A stretch of 64,000 nucleotides of DNA, taken from contig JAGFMI010000011.1 in assembly GCA_021030905.1 (NCBI GenBank), positions 930,001 to 994,000 of the forward strand. Direction: 5' to 3'. Positions 46,422 through 58,183 of the stretch are shown in pieces; the stretch's first letter is position 1, and each line of letters opens with the position of its first letter. A program made the translations under genes and the position numbers. The stretch is from Pyrenula massariospora (Eukaryota > Ascomycota > Eurotiomycetes > Pyrenulales > Pyrenulaceae). The notes under the pieces are model-generated. The model was not told the DNA's origin, did no database searches, and worked only from the letters and a program-made list of their open reading frames with translations.

Positions 46422-47443
46422 TCCGGTTTTGCTTCTCAGCAACGGTACTGAAGGTCTTCGTTACATCTTGAAGAGAGAAAAATGGAAGAGGATTCACACG
46501 TCGCAGTCACACCCGGATGCGAGACCGCCGCGATCCGGCACGGAAATCTCTCTCAACGAAAGACGAAGATCGACGGTCGTGATTTCTGCGACTCCTTTCT
46601 ACCCTTCTCTCACATATATTCGGAGCCCCACGGCCGATTAACGGCATTTTTCGTCCTATCTTATTTTCCGGCGTTTTATCCAAGCTTGGGGGTGGCAGTC
46701 AGCCGGTTGGGCCGGTCTGACTGTGTCATGTTGTCGTTATTCTTTTAGATACCTTACCTACGTAAAGTACGTTACTGAGGTGCTAGTCTGTTCTGTTCTA
46801 GAACTAGAAATCCGAAATTTTAATACCAGGACCGGGACGGTGGATCATATCATATCCTCACAAGTCTTCGCGTTGAGTTGCACATGAGACCGGATGGCAA
46901 TAGATTTATATTGCCTATCCTATGCACGGTTTAGAAAGTATGCATGCTTGTCCTCGGCAGACACTATGTATGCGAAGGTAGGCCGATCGATAGATCAAAT
47001 GGTCCTCCTAGACGCTTTGGCCACTCGATACTTACCTAGGCGGTGAATCACCGGCGCAGCGACAGACGAATAGGGTCCTCGGAAGAACGAACTTGGCTCG
47101 AACGAGGGTCTTTGGGAGGTGTTGTTGATGGAAAATGCTCGATGCAAAAGGGCGTTTGGGTACTATTGTCATGAGAATACGCGTGGCGTGCGAGGAGGGA
47201 AGGGAAAAAGCGGTAGGGTATATCTGCCTACCCAATCACTTAATGACTAATAACACAGCACAACTCAACGAAACTTCGACGCCTTCGACTTCCACATGCA
47301 AGGGTTGGGATCCAGAATCCATAGTCTGGCATCCTCCGGCACACCAACTCGCCACGCAGCCCAGCCCAGCCCAGCCCGGACCACATACGACGCAGCCTCG
47401 CTTGCCCATCAGCTGGGTCGAAACCCCCCCCCATCTCCCCCAC
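46422..47443. other. Convergent intergenic region
   Basis: About 1 kb between the stop codons of the 4-TM gene (plus) and the oxygenase gene (minus). Short frames on both strands lack any family signature; the long plus frame entering from 47135 is antisense to the oxygenase gene. No RNA gene is recognised. Confidence 0.55.
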
Positions 47444-48488
47444 CTACTCGGCAGGCTCATCCTCATGAAAAACCAGCGCCCTCACCTCAATGCTCTCCCT
47501 CCCCGCCTCCCCCGCCGTCCGCTCATCCACAAACGCCGTATGCGGCACCCTCCGCGCCCGCCCATCCACCTTGCTATCAAAGCACTTGATCAACAGCACC
47601 TCCGCCGGCGTCTGCCCGTGCAGATAGAACCACCGGTGCTGCGCATTTGGGCGCACGGTGAGCGTCTCGCCGCGGCGGTCCGGGTAGATGAGCGCGACGG
47701 GGACGAGGTCGGATTCAGGCACAGAGTGGGCGTCCGCGACGGTCAAGGGATCGCGGGCGATGGGCTTGATGGGTCGCCAGACGTTGATGATCTGGTAGCG
47801 GGTGCGGAGAAGTTTGTCGGCGAGGGCGGGGAGGTGGTGCGGGACGCGGGAGCGGGCGGCCGGGTAGGATTGGTCGATGTGCACGCGGTTGACGGGGCCG
47901 CGGAGGTTGATGGGTGGGGGTTGGTTGGCGGTGGTGGTGGGGGCGGCGGCGGCGGCGGGGGTGGTGGTGGCGGCGGTGCGTTGGTCTTTTTCGGCGCGGC
48001 GGATCGTGTGGTCGAAGATGAAGATGCGGGATGCACCGGTTCTGAAGGAGGTTGGAAGTGTTAGGATCAATTACGGAGAAGGTGTTGTATACGAGGACGA
48101 AAGAACAATACAAGACTTACGCATCCTTTAGGAGCTGTTCAGTCTCTGGATAATACTCTCTCTTGATCTTCTCATCGTCGAGAAAGTCCTTCTCGGTGCT
48201 TGTATGACGGTAGACCTGAAAGCCGTTACCGTCCAAGGAATAGTTTGCCTCTTGTCCGCGAATGTCATGGACCGTCACATCTAGCGGCTCCGTAGGACGC
48301 TCATATGTTTCAGGTTTTCCAATGTATGTCGGTGCAGGCTCACTACCATCACCAGGATCTTTGTAGTAATTAAGCGTTGTTTTTACATCATGGGGTTTAA
48401 CAGCGCTTGAGGTGTCTCGAGCTTGGGTAGTAAGAGGCTCGAAGGAGGTTGAGTGACCTGATGGTTGTTGGACTGCTGCTGAAGCCAT
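47444..48488 (-). CDS. CmcJ/NvfI/AsaB-type oxygenase-like protein (GA4-desaturase family)
   Basis: Two exons: 48488-48121 and 48041-47444 (321 aa; 79-bp intron). The protein matches the fungal CmcJ/NvfI/EfuI family, often labelled GA4 desaturase or AsaB-like, which contains Fe(II)/2-oxoglutarate enzymes of secondary metabolism. Visible signatures are VHDIRGQEANYSLDGNGFQ, FDHTIRR, the His-x-Asp pair in VHIDQSY (~177), IINVWRPIKPIARDPL, and a distal His in RRVPHTAF (~291) followed by an Arg-rich strand ending EVRALVFHED. Between FDHTIRR and VHIDQSY sits a Thr/Ala/Pro-rich insertion encoded by a GGC/GGT-type repeat (about 47915-47995). No biosynthetic core gene is next to it, so the substrate cannot be inferred. 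Confidence 0.85.
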
Positions 48489-48746
48489 TCTGACTATGAC
48501 GATACTTCTCGTTCTTTCAACTTTGGTTATTGTTGTACCAAAGACCGCTAGAGATCAATATGTACCCGGCTAGCTAGCACGCAATCCATGACGCCGCAGT
48601 CGACATGGTGTGGGGTAGCCGAACAGCATTTGTCAGGAAGGGCATTCTCCGGATTGCCATAGCCAGTGAAATCTATCGATCTAAATGACGTGCTCATTGG
48701 ATTGCAAAGCTCGTCCGAAAATTAAAACGATCCATTCATGCGCTCA

Positions 48747-50462
48747 CTAATCGACTTTCTCTCTTACCAGTCGGGTGACCGTTGTGCCGTCGGCCAATAT
48801 ATCGGCCTCTTCCTTCAGTCGATAACCCCTGAACCGAGGCAAAGCTTTCGTCCAAATGAACCAATAGACAATACCAAACGCCAATCTAATCAAGTTAGTC
48901 AACAATTATTATCTTTAGAAGCGGGTTCACCTACATCGAGATAGCAACCAGTGCATACGTTGCGTACCAGAAGTCGACGTCGCTGTTGTCCTTTCCGGAG
49001 GCGAGGAACGGTGCAAGAATCAGGAAAGCGCTGAGAACAATTCGTAGCCCGACTGCCGGCAACCAGGCTTTGTATGGGCGCTTAAGGTCGGGTTCCCTCC
49101 ATCGCAGTAGTATCAGCCCAACAGAAACAGCAATACCAAAGAATTGCCCCGCGTATCCCTCAACATCGACAATGAAAGCGTAGGCCGTGCTAGATGGCGG
49201 AAGTATGATCACCAGTAAAGATGGAACAAAATGCACAATGAGGGCCCCCATCGGTGCATTGAAAGGTCGAGACGATGCCAATTTATCTGCATAGGGAAGG
49301 AAGCCTTGTCTTGCAACTTCTTGGTTGACGCGAGCCTGGTGAACATTAGACAACAACTCCAATTCATATTCCAGTAGATAAGACTCACAAGAGCGAAGGT
49401 CACCACCATCACATTGCCAGCACAGCCCAGTGCTATGGCCAAGCTTAGAAAAATTCCGCCAAAACTGGGACCAAAGATTCGCCCGAAGAACAAAGCAGCG
49501 ATCATTTCTCGGCTCTCCTTTATATCTTCCAAAGGGATGATGGCAAGGTAAGCGACATTGATCAGCAGGTACATGAAGCATGCTGTAATCAATGCTGCAG
49601 GGCCAACAAATTTGATAGTTCTCACAGGATTCTTGACCTCGTTGAGAACGTTGTTGACATTACTCAAGCCAGCGTAAGAGTAGAAGATCTTGAAAAGTGC
49701 TGTTGATAGACTATTCCATGCCAAATTTGAGCCATTCCACAAATCTCTCCAGGCTGTGTTTGATAGGACTTGCGCCGAATGAGAATTGTCCAATTTTGGC
49801 TTGATCAAAACAGCGAAGAACCCCGTCATGATTGTAAATGTGACGAGCACGATTTTGATCCAGCCTAGAAGATTTTGAATCCAGATTCCGGTCTTGTAGA
49901 AACAGCCGTGGACAATTGTGATGGCCAGGAGCAATCCGGAGGCCAATAATTTGACGTTCAGATCTGTCGGCTCTGCATGGGCTACAAACAGTATGTACTT
50001 TGCGAAGATTAGACAGTTTGTTGCTGTAAGTCCCAGTAGCACCGCTTGGACAGCCACCAATGTCGATGCAAGAAATTTGGGCTTTCGATATGTGTATTCG
50101 AGGTAGACCTTAGCACCTCCTGAACGTGGTAACATGCATCCGTATTCCATGACAATCGCGAGTTCAGCCCAAGCGATCAGTGATCCAACTACCCAGAGTG
50201 TCAATGCCAATCCAGGGCTACCGACGCCTTGAATAATAGTGCCAGGCATTGCAAAGATACCGCTTCCAATCACGCGGGAAATGACAAGAATGTAAGCGCT
50301 CGCCCATCCGATATTCCTCCCGTTCACAGAATTTTCCGGGAGGACATCGTTCTTGATGTCGCGCTCATATCGGACATTATCCAGCAGGTGAGAATCTTCT
50401 CCAGAGGACGAGGACGGCGATGTAGGGCGCTGTAGCAATGGTTCCCTTTCGAGGTCAGACAT
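48747..50462 (-). CDS. LAT-type amino-acid permease, MUP1/MUP3-like methionine transporter
   Basis: APC-superfamily plasma-membrane transporter, most like fungal high-affinity methionine permeases. Three exons: 50462-49389, 49335-48935, 48885-48747 (537 aa; introns 53 and 49 bp). The N-terminal ~45 residues are cytoplasmic, Ser-rich and acidic. TM1 carries the family substrate motif (SRVIGSGIFAMPGTI), followed by eleven further hydrophobic segments; LNEVKNPVRTIK after TM6 and RWREPDLKRPYKAWLP late in the protein are typical of the LAT/MUP group. The ATG at 50460-50462 directly precedes SDLEREPLLQRP; the frame is open further upstream but without an ATG. A GATA-type site (AGATAAG, 50632-50638) lies ~170 bp upstream and would fit nitrogen control. 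Methionine as substrate is by family only. Confidence 0.9.
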
Positions 50463-51333
50463 CGTGTGTAAATTTATTGCGGATTTCGAGAAAGGGACGT
50501 TGCTGGTATGGGCAAACTTCTTCACCAGTAGCCTCTGCAATCAGCATGAAGACTCCAGGGCGAAGATGAGCTGCATTTGCACGGACTTTAGGACGCTTGG
50601 TTCAGCGGCGTATTTAATTTGAATATTGAGCAGATAAGATGGGATTCAGGAAGGCCGTCACTGTACAGGAGCTTATCAAGCACCTTGAATTGCGACTTCC
50701 TTCCATGAAGGCGAGGTGGCTTGCCATCCCTTGTGGCTGATGGTTTGATGTCGGCCAGGTTTCACGCCGGGTACCTGAGGGACGCACACGATTTGGGGGT
50801 CTGATCACGCCATCCATCATGGGAAAGCGTCGTCTGACGGATGGCAGCGTGACAAAACCGCGTGTCTTATGTCTCAGTGCTATTTAGCTGTTTATTGGGC
50901 CTCGGACGCCTTTTGATAGTCGTTCAAAGGGTCAGAGGGATAGAAGATGTAGGGTAGATGCTTAGTTCAATCTTCCCCTCTCTCGCGTCTCTTAAAGATC
51001 AAGGGGATGGACATCCGGAACCCCCGCATACGCTAAGTTAACTCAATTTCGGCCACTGAGAACATTAGATGTCAGTAGTTGCAAAGTAACCTTTTTTTTT
51101 GCTTAAAGAGATAACATTTCATCAAATGCTACAGGCACATTTAGATATTAATTCGTCATTCACAGATGCACATGCAAGCACACACTTGCCCCGCACTAAT
51201 GCTCAGATCTCCTAATTCAGCCTGCCGTGACGCCACCAATAAAGACATCTCTCATGTTATGCCATGCACACTATTCGTCCCTTCCAAGATCCAGCAATTG
51301 AAGTCTCTTACCCACATAGTGAATTACATCCAA
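50463..51333. other. Intergenic region upstream of the permease
   Basis: About 870 bp. It holds the permease promoter (with a GATA-type site at 50632-50638) and the 3' flank of the C2-domain gene. A short T-run is present near 51091-51100. No gene is seen. Confidence 0.55.
50632..50638. promoter_or_regulatory. GATA-factor site upstream of the permease
   Basis: AGATAAG matches the HGATAR consensus of AreA/Nit2-type factors. A single site is seen ~170 bp upstream of the permease ATG; pairs are usually needed for strong control, so its relevance is uncertain. Confidence 0.3.
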
Positions 51334-54300
51334 TCAATAGCCACTTCTCTGCCTTGTCCCCATCCCCATCCCACCTCTTGCTCCACCTCTATTCCCGACT
51401 CCAATATCAATACTGCTCAATTCTCTGCTCAGCGCATCCATCCCTCCCTTTCCAGCTGTACCGCCATAGCCCCTTTCTAAGTCTGGCCCTGCTTCCCAAG
51501 GCCTTATCGGGATCTTCGCTGGCCGAGGCGGAGGCTGTCCCATTCCTGTCTGTCCATAAGGTGAGCCCTTGAGACCGCCACCGTAGCTCGAGCTGGGCGG
51601 GGCACTTCCATAGCTAGGATTATAGTTGACATTTTCACGCAGAGGTATAGGGTATTCAGATACCGAGTTCCGATTTGGTTGGTGAGGTGAAGGTGTGTGG
51701 TACGGGGATGAGGGTGTCATGGAAGGGACAACAGGACTGGACTGAGCATGCGGGAAGGGCTGTGTGGGCAGCGAGCGAGCAGCAGCGGCTGGGCCGTTCT
51801 GTTTCTGCAATCTGTTTCGGCCGCGAGGGAGATTCGAGTCGGTGGGGGATGAAGTATTGGCGTACATGGATTGAGGACGAGGAGCTGGGGCTGGTGATGG
51901 GCGCGTGCTGCTAGATTGCGACGGTTCAGCGGCACTATTTCCTGTTCGGTTACCAGTTTTGAAGCGGATCACCACTTCTGGCTTCTTGGATTTGCGTTCA
52001 GGCTCTGGAGCCCAAGTATCAGAAGGGAGGTGGTCGCTAGGGTCAATTTCGCGGCCGTCATTGCCAATGATGGGGCCAACCTCGCGCATTTTCTCAACTT
52101 CACGTAGACGCGCAGCCTCGCGGGATTGCTCGGGAGTCTCATAACGAGGCTTCTCAGGGCCGTCGGCAACTGAACTGTTCGAGACGGAACTGGGATTCAA
52201 AACATCGAACGAGTCTGGAGAGAATGGAATGCCGGAGAGGCTACGTGATTCTGAGGAAGGAGTTGGGATCGGACTTGGACTGACAGATTTCCTAGAAGGT
52301 ACGGAGGCCCTACTACGATCATCAGGACTGACTGCTCGAGGCTTATATAGCGGAGCGCCATTGCGAAATACTTGTTGAGGATACGCAGGGCCTTGATGAT
52401 CAGCCGGAGATCTTTGCGTAGAGCCGCCGTATGCTGACGGTCCTTGGCTCGAGAGGGGTCGTCGATTTTGAGAACTGAATGGCGGATAATCTTGACCTGT
52501 GGGAGAGCGACTCACACCATAGATCTCAGACTCTCTGCTCTGCGTAGTTGGCGACCTTGCATTTCCATATATCTCTCGGTCTCTATTCTGTTGTAATGAA
52601 GGAGGTGTCCCATACATCTCTTTCTCTCTACTTATGCCCGTTGAAGGTCTCCCATCGAAAGGTGGACTACGATCGGGCGTTCGATAAACTGGGCGGTTAC
52701 CAACACCGTAAATTTCGTCCTCTCGACTTATAGGAGGAGATCGCATCATCTGAGGGTATGAAACATGTTGTTCATCTGATGATCCTGGAAACTGTGATAC
52801 TTCTGCATGATCATTGGGCAGATCCGAATCAGAGTCTGCATCTGTGACGGTGGGCTGGTAACCCGTTCGAAGACCTTGAGGCATGCTTTGAATGCTAGGC
52901 GACACATTTTGAGAGCTTCCAAGTGGGCGAGTTGGGCTCGGTACATAGGACGGCTTTGAATATGCGATGTATCCCCCGCTGCGGTCTGAATTAGGACTGG
53001 CAGCTGTTTGCTTGGCTTGCATTGGATCATATGCACGCTCAATGCTTTGAAGAGGGCTTTGAAATTTTGGGAGCGGACGGTTAGGGGGAGTTGTAAAATT
53101 CAGAGGCTCTGGCATTTGAACTGGTTGCGTGTCTTGTTGCGGAGAGTTGCGATGCAGTGGAGGCGGTGGTGGGGACGTGTCGTCGTCAACAAGTTCTTCT
53201 CGCTCCTCGTAAGCGGAACGAAAGTCATTGTGGCTCATTGATTGCTTCAGTGGACTGTCGCTGAACATATCGTTTTTGACTGGGGATGTGCTAAACCGGT
53301 TAAACTGTGCCTTTTTGCGTAGATCACCTGACGAGGGAGCAGGGCGAAAGGGCGACGATCCAGCCGGCGAGGACCCGTACGGTGAAGAAGAATGATATTG
53401 CTGCCTGCTTTGAGATGCGAAGGACGGTTGAGCACTATGACGGCGATCATCGTAGCCTGGAGTCCGAAACGGGGCATCTTCTTGACGTAAATCGAATGAA
53501 TCTTGGTCATTCGAGGAGCCGTATCCATCTGAATGTGGTGTTTCTGGATTCTGATAGTCATCATAGCTCCTACTACGGGGACTCGGAGTATGATTCAGAT
53601 TGTGTGACGTCTGGAGAGGTATCCGCTCTTTGGGAAGCTCGAAATCGTATGGACTTTTGGACTCGTCTACATAACCATCTTGATGGTTTGGGGTAGAAGG
53701 GTTGGTGAAAGTATGGACGTTGTGATCAGGCGCCCATTGATCAAGGTGAGTATCATGAAAATCAAACTTTTGTGTTTGTGGTATGGGAGACGAGTGAACT
53801 TCTGGAAGCATTGGACGCGGCGGTGTCTGTCCGGTCGGGTCCGGGGGAAGAGGCCTCCTCTTGATTTCTCTTGGGCCGAAGTGCCTTGGTTCAGTTGTAG
53901 CTCTGGTCTTGTTGGCAGCTTTTCGAGCAGTTGAATGAAGAGGGTCTTCTGTCTGGGTCCTCTTGCTGAGGACGGAAGCATCTGGTGGCCGGATGTCGTA
54001 ATATGTCAACTCTATCCTTACATCCCCAGCGTACTTTCCTTTGTATTGTAGCTGCTGCCACAAATCACTCTGGCCACCGCCTGGTATCACGACACCCTTC
54101 AGGTCGACGAATGCCTCTCCAATCAGCTCAGTCTTCTTGTCATCGTTAAAGATCGACACCTTCAGCGAGTAATAATCCGGAGACTCGTGCACGGTAAAAC
54201 GAAGCTCTTGGTCCCTGAAACAATGATTAGCAAAGCGTCTAGTGAACTTCATAGATGGATAGCTCACCATTTAGGTGTCTGTCCTCCTCTTTTGTCGGTC

Positions 54301-54497
54301 TCTGTCTTTTTCGCTTCTTTTCCAAGTCTCATGGCACAGTACGGATCTTGTTTGCCCATTGTTTTCCGGTTTGGTAAGTTTCTTGCACGATCCACAACCG
54401 CCACGAGCGTTCCTATTTCAGGGCCATCAAGGGTCATATCCGCATAGATCCCAGCCGTGTGGCCGTTAGACCCAATCTTGGTTGCTTTCGTAGCCAT
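51334..54497 (-). CDS. C2-domain protein, Fic1/Inn1-like (cytokinesis)
   Basis: Two exons: 54497-54268 and 54214-51334 (1036 aa; an ATG at 54521 would add 8 residues). The N-terminal C2 domain (~20-140) shows GTLVAVVDRARNLPNRK, GKQDPYCAMRLG, QTPKWDQELRFTV and IGEAFVDL. Proteins of this type (fission yeast Fic1, budding yeast Inn1) link membrane ingression to the actomyosin ring through a C2 domain and a Pro-rich tail that binds SH3 proteins. The tail here is very long, disordered and rich in Pro/Ser with many PxxP motifs (for example RRPLPPDP, SPPPPPLHR). It contains four copies of an R-[ED]-x-E-[IM]-Y-G motif (52480-52735). The role at the septum is by analogy. Confidence 0.85.
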
Positions 54498-56036
54498 TGC
54501 GGTCTTTGAAGGTAGAGACATGGAAAAAGAGAGAGATGGAAGGCTTCTTAAATTTTTAGGCGTTTCTCCAAAGTCACAGCGTGTCGAAATCCGGTGAGGG
54601 AAAGGCAGTCGAGTCAATCATCGACGGAACCGAAACAAGAGTGAGAACGCTCGAAGCAAACGAAAGGACCGCGGGCTCTCGCACGGCGGGGATGAGCTCT
54701 GGAGAATGTGTAAACAACGAGGTGCACAAAAGCTGATCGTCTCAATCTTCTCAAAATCAAACTTCTCTCCTCCTCATACCGTCACAATTACGCCTCGACC
54801 GCAAAAGCAGTCGGTGTCGGGCATGCAGCACTACAGGAAGAAGCTCGATTCCAATGTTTTGGGGGAGCTAAGCAGCCAAGCTCCGCCAGCCACCGGATTC
54901 ACTGTGTGGCTGGGGAAAGCGCTCCGCACCCGGACGCGTGTAATTCGCCTGATCAAGTTTCTCGTGTTTGCTTTTGAAGTCTATCCTACGCATGCAGTAG
55001 GTACTTAATGCATCCTCCTACCCACCGTTGCAACCGGCGGCATTGTGACCTTCAATTCAATGGAATTGTGCTTTGTTTTGATGGATTGACAGGGGTTTCG
55101 CGGGCTATCCGGCTAGCTGACGCCATCCATGATCCGCGCCAAGGATCGACGGCCTGCTCTAAAATAAAGCGTACGCGTCGCCGCACTTCGGATCAAGGAG
55201 TTTATGATACGATATCACCAGAATGATCGGCTTCTACCTATGATCGTGGTGCACAAAACCCTAAAATTCTTACAACTTCGTGGAGACAAAGAGTTCTCTC
55301 CCATCAGTTGACATGCTAGCAATTAGCAGAGAGTCAGAAAGCCTCGTAGCGTGGCTTAGTCAATTAGGATGAGACAACAAGGCAGAACCTATTGCTCGAA
55401 ACAGCCACCACAACCAGCACTTTTCTCTCATACAATAGATCCCGAGCGTCCCGTCTTTCTCGGCTTCTTATTCCCTTTCGGAAGCCTGGTGCAAGGCAAC
55501 ACCGTATCTGGGATCACGTGTCGTTACGTCGAGAACATCACTTAGCTACGCCTTGCTAAGCTGCGAGCATGAAACACGTGGTAAGAACTTCTAGCACCAG
55601 CAGAGCCTTTGAACGAAGGATCATACAAAGGATCTGTCACATAATGTGGGGGCCATTTAGAGACTCCATCGTGAGCGGTTAAGTCCTATGCTCCTCGACG
55701 CCCTGACGGTGAATTTTCATATATCCGAGATTTATGACAGCACCTCGGATAGTCTAGCCTTGAAACCGTAAGACGACTACCTCGAGCAAGATCGAGCTCA
55801 AACCAAGAAGTAGAAAATGCGCACGCCGAGCGGAAAGACCCATACACCTGCCATGTTCAGAGGATGCTACGCGATGTAGGACCTGAGTCTTCCTAGAAAC
55901 GGGAAACTGTAAAGTCAAGTAGCCGCTGCGGATACTTACTTCAAAGCGATAGTATGCTCAAACAATCATGGCAAGAAGATTTTCCGAAACAGCATATAAA
56001 CATAATTGAAATTATTCGAAAAGCCGCTATTTACAT
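54498..56036. other. Intergenic region between the C2 gene and the MFS gene
   Basis: About 1.5 kb. The first part is the promoter of the minus-strand C2 gene. Small plus-strand frames at 54706-55008 and 55008-55226 have no recognisable family. The remainder (55230-56036) shows no gene, tRNA or repeat that I can support. Confidence 0.5.
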
Positions 56037-58183
56037 TCATCCATCTTTAGTATTGGAACGCCTCTCCGACAGTCCCACCGTCGTAGAAGATTGCCTCCTA
56101 CGATTCAGATTGCGCAGAGTCTGCTCCGACTCCCACACCCACAGCGGGGCCGGCGGCTCTGCATCCTTATTCCTGCGTATGTAGTATTCGAATCCCCATT
56201 TCAAGTTATCAATCTGATAGCGATAATGCCGCCGGCTAGAGACTTCGAAGGTGTTGTTGAGCTCCTCGAGCTTGATGTTTTTCGTCTCTCTGATGATGAG
56301 GAAATTCAGAATCCAAAGAATTACATTGAGACCAGCAAAGATGCAAAGTAGGCCTCGGTAGGTGGTTGCGTAGGCGAGCTGTGGCGTCACTAAGGCGAGG
56401 ACACCGTTACCTAGCATGTTCCAAAACACGGCAAAACTCATGCCAACTTCGCGGTTTACGAGAGGGAAAACCTCTGCCGATAGCGTGAACGCAACAGGTC
56501 CTTCTCCTGCAGAATAGGCAAGCACAAAGAAATAGAGGAATATCGTAACCAGGGCGTTGCGACCCGGGTATGACGTTGACGTGAAGCACAACCCTGCAAT
56601 CAGAAGAAAAGCCGCCATCAACGGAAAAGAGAGATTGAGGAGAAAACGACGTCCTCGTCGGTCGATTGTGCCCCACGTGGGAGCAACGAACAAGAAATTT
56701 GCAGCTCCAATGCCAAAGGATGTCCATAAGGGCTGAAGATCGTCCGTATGGCCTGCGGAGCCGCTAACGCTTGAGAGGACAGTCGGACCTAGGAAGAAGA
56801 TGAGGTTTGCACCGCAAAGGACCTGGGATATCATAACCATGAAAGCGTTCAAGCTTGCATTTCTTGTGCGTTTGCGCGTGAATAGCTTTGCAAATCGGTT
56901 CCAAGGTTTGGTGGTTTTGATCTCTGCCTGATACGACCCGAACAAGAGGTTGCCGTTCGGTGAGGCCTGGTCGGCAATTTTGTTGCTCTCTAATGATGTA
57001 GTCTTTTTGAAATATTTTGTCTCCGCTTGGAGTTGAGCGTGCATGAGCAGCAGATCTCGGCAAGCAAGGATCGGGGCCCCCCGAAGACGAAGCATGGACT
57101 TGTACGCATCCTTGATCCGGCCGCGTTTGAGGAGCCACCTTGGGCTCTCGGCACATAGAGGAACGAACAGCAGCAGAGGAACGGCGGGGATGAAGGCTGC
57201 TGCCATCTGCTTTCTCCAGCTGCTGTGAACGGCCAGGTTGGCAGCGAAACCAAGCATAATCCCGAAGGCGTCCAGCGCTTGCCAGCTTGTTAGAAGCGTT
57301 CCGCGTATAGCTGTCGGGGCAGTTTCAGCAAGGAAAATGGGCGTGACAGAAGCTTTAGCTCCCATCCCAATTCCTGTGATTATCCGTGTTCCGAGCAGCG
57401 ATTGCCAGTTCTTAGTATAGGCAGAACCAATACAACCTGCAAAGGACGTCAAAGCGCCAACGAAGAGAGCTCCTCGCCTTCCACCGACATATTCATTTAG
57501 CGGATCAGACAGCCAACATCCAATCATCGCGGCCGAGAAATAGCAAATAGCGTTGATGGCTCCAAATATCCAGATGTTGTGCACCGGGTTTGTAGGCGGA
57601 CATTCGGTACTGTTGGACGGTCGGGTAGTGTTGAGGGCTTGCGTGCTGCTGTAGGGATTCAGCACATCCACTGGACGGCAGAAATCTCGTGGCCATTGCA
57701 AATTTGCGCCTCCCAGGTTCGATTGGTTCCATCCCTGGACCACAGCCGCCATACAACAAGTAGCAAGAACCACGCAGAAGTCATGGGTCAAGCGCCCAAC
57801 TTGAGCCGCAAGTCGCTTGATTTGCACTTTGAAGCTGCCACCTTGATCGCGCTTCAGCGCCAACTCTTCTGTGAGAATGAATCTCTCCGTTGAGGTCAAA
57901 CCAGGAATATGTTCGAACCCTGAAGGGTCTCTGACCAATCTTCCACCCCTCACTAGCGTCTCTTTCTCGACAATGTCCTCTAAGCAATTGTCTTCGTGAA
58001 AGCTGCGGACTTGTTTGTCAAGATCCTGGGCCGTCTCAGGTCCCAGGAGAGGGTTATTAATGAGGATAGGAGCAAGGCTAGTGGAGCCAGGTCCTTCATT
58101 ATGCGATGTCGGACTAGGTGAAAGCTATTAGCACGGCCCAATGAGACTCGGTGCTTCAAAAAGAGACTGAATACTTACGCCAT
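56037..58183 (-). CDS. MFS sugar-transporter-like protein
   Basis: Major facilitator superfamily protein of the sugar-porter group, 693 aa. I infer a 5-nt first exon (58183-58179, ATGGC) spliced through a GTAAGT...CTAG intron of 65 bp to exon 2 (58113-56037). Without it the N-terminal ~65 conserved residues have no in-frame ATG. After a long N-terminal cytoplasmic region, twelve membrane segments follow. Signatures include WLSDPLNEYVGGRRG between TM2 and TM3, GIGMGAKASVTPIFLAETAP, ESPRWLLKRGR after TM6, DRRGRR between TM8 and TM9, and VAFTLSAEVFPLVNREVGM, then RETKNIKLEELN. The central loop and C-terminal tail are long for a sugar porter (usually 500-550 aa). It is divergent with the dioxygenase gene. 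Substrate unknown. Confidence 0.88.

Noticed and set aside
47135-48064. 309-codon plus frame
   Set aside because: It is antisense to the CmcJ/AsaB-like oxygenase; its long Gly run comes from the GC-rich repeat, and the sense strand has clear family motifs.
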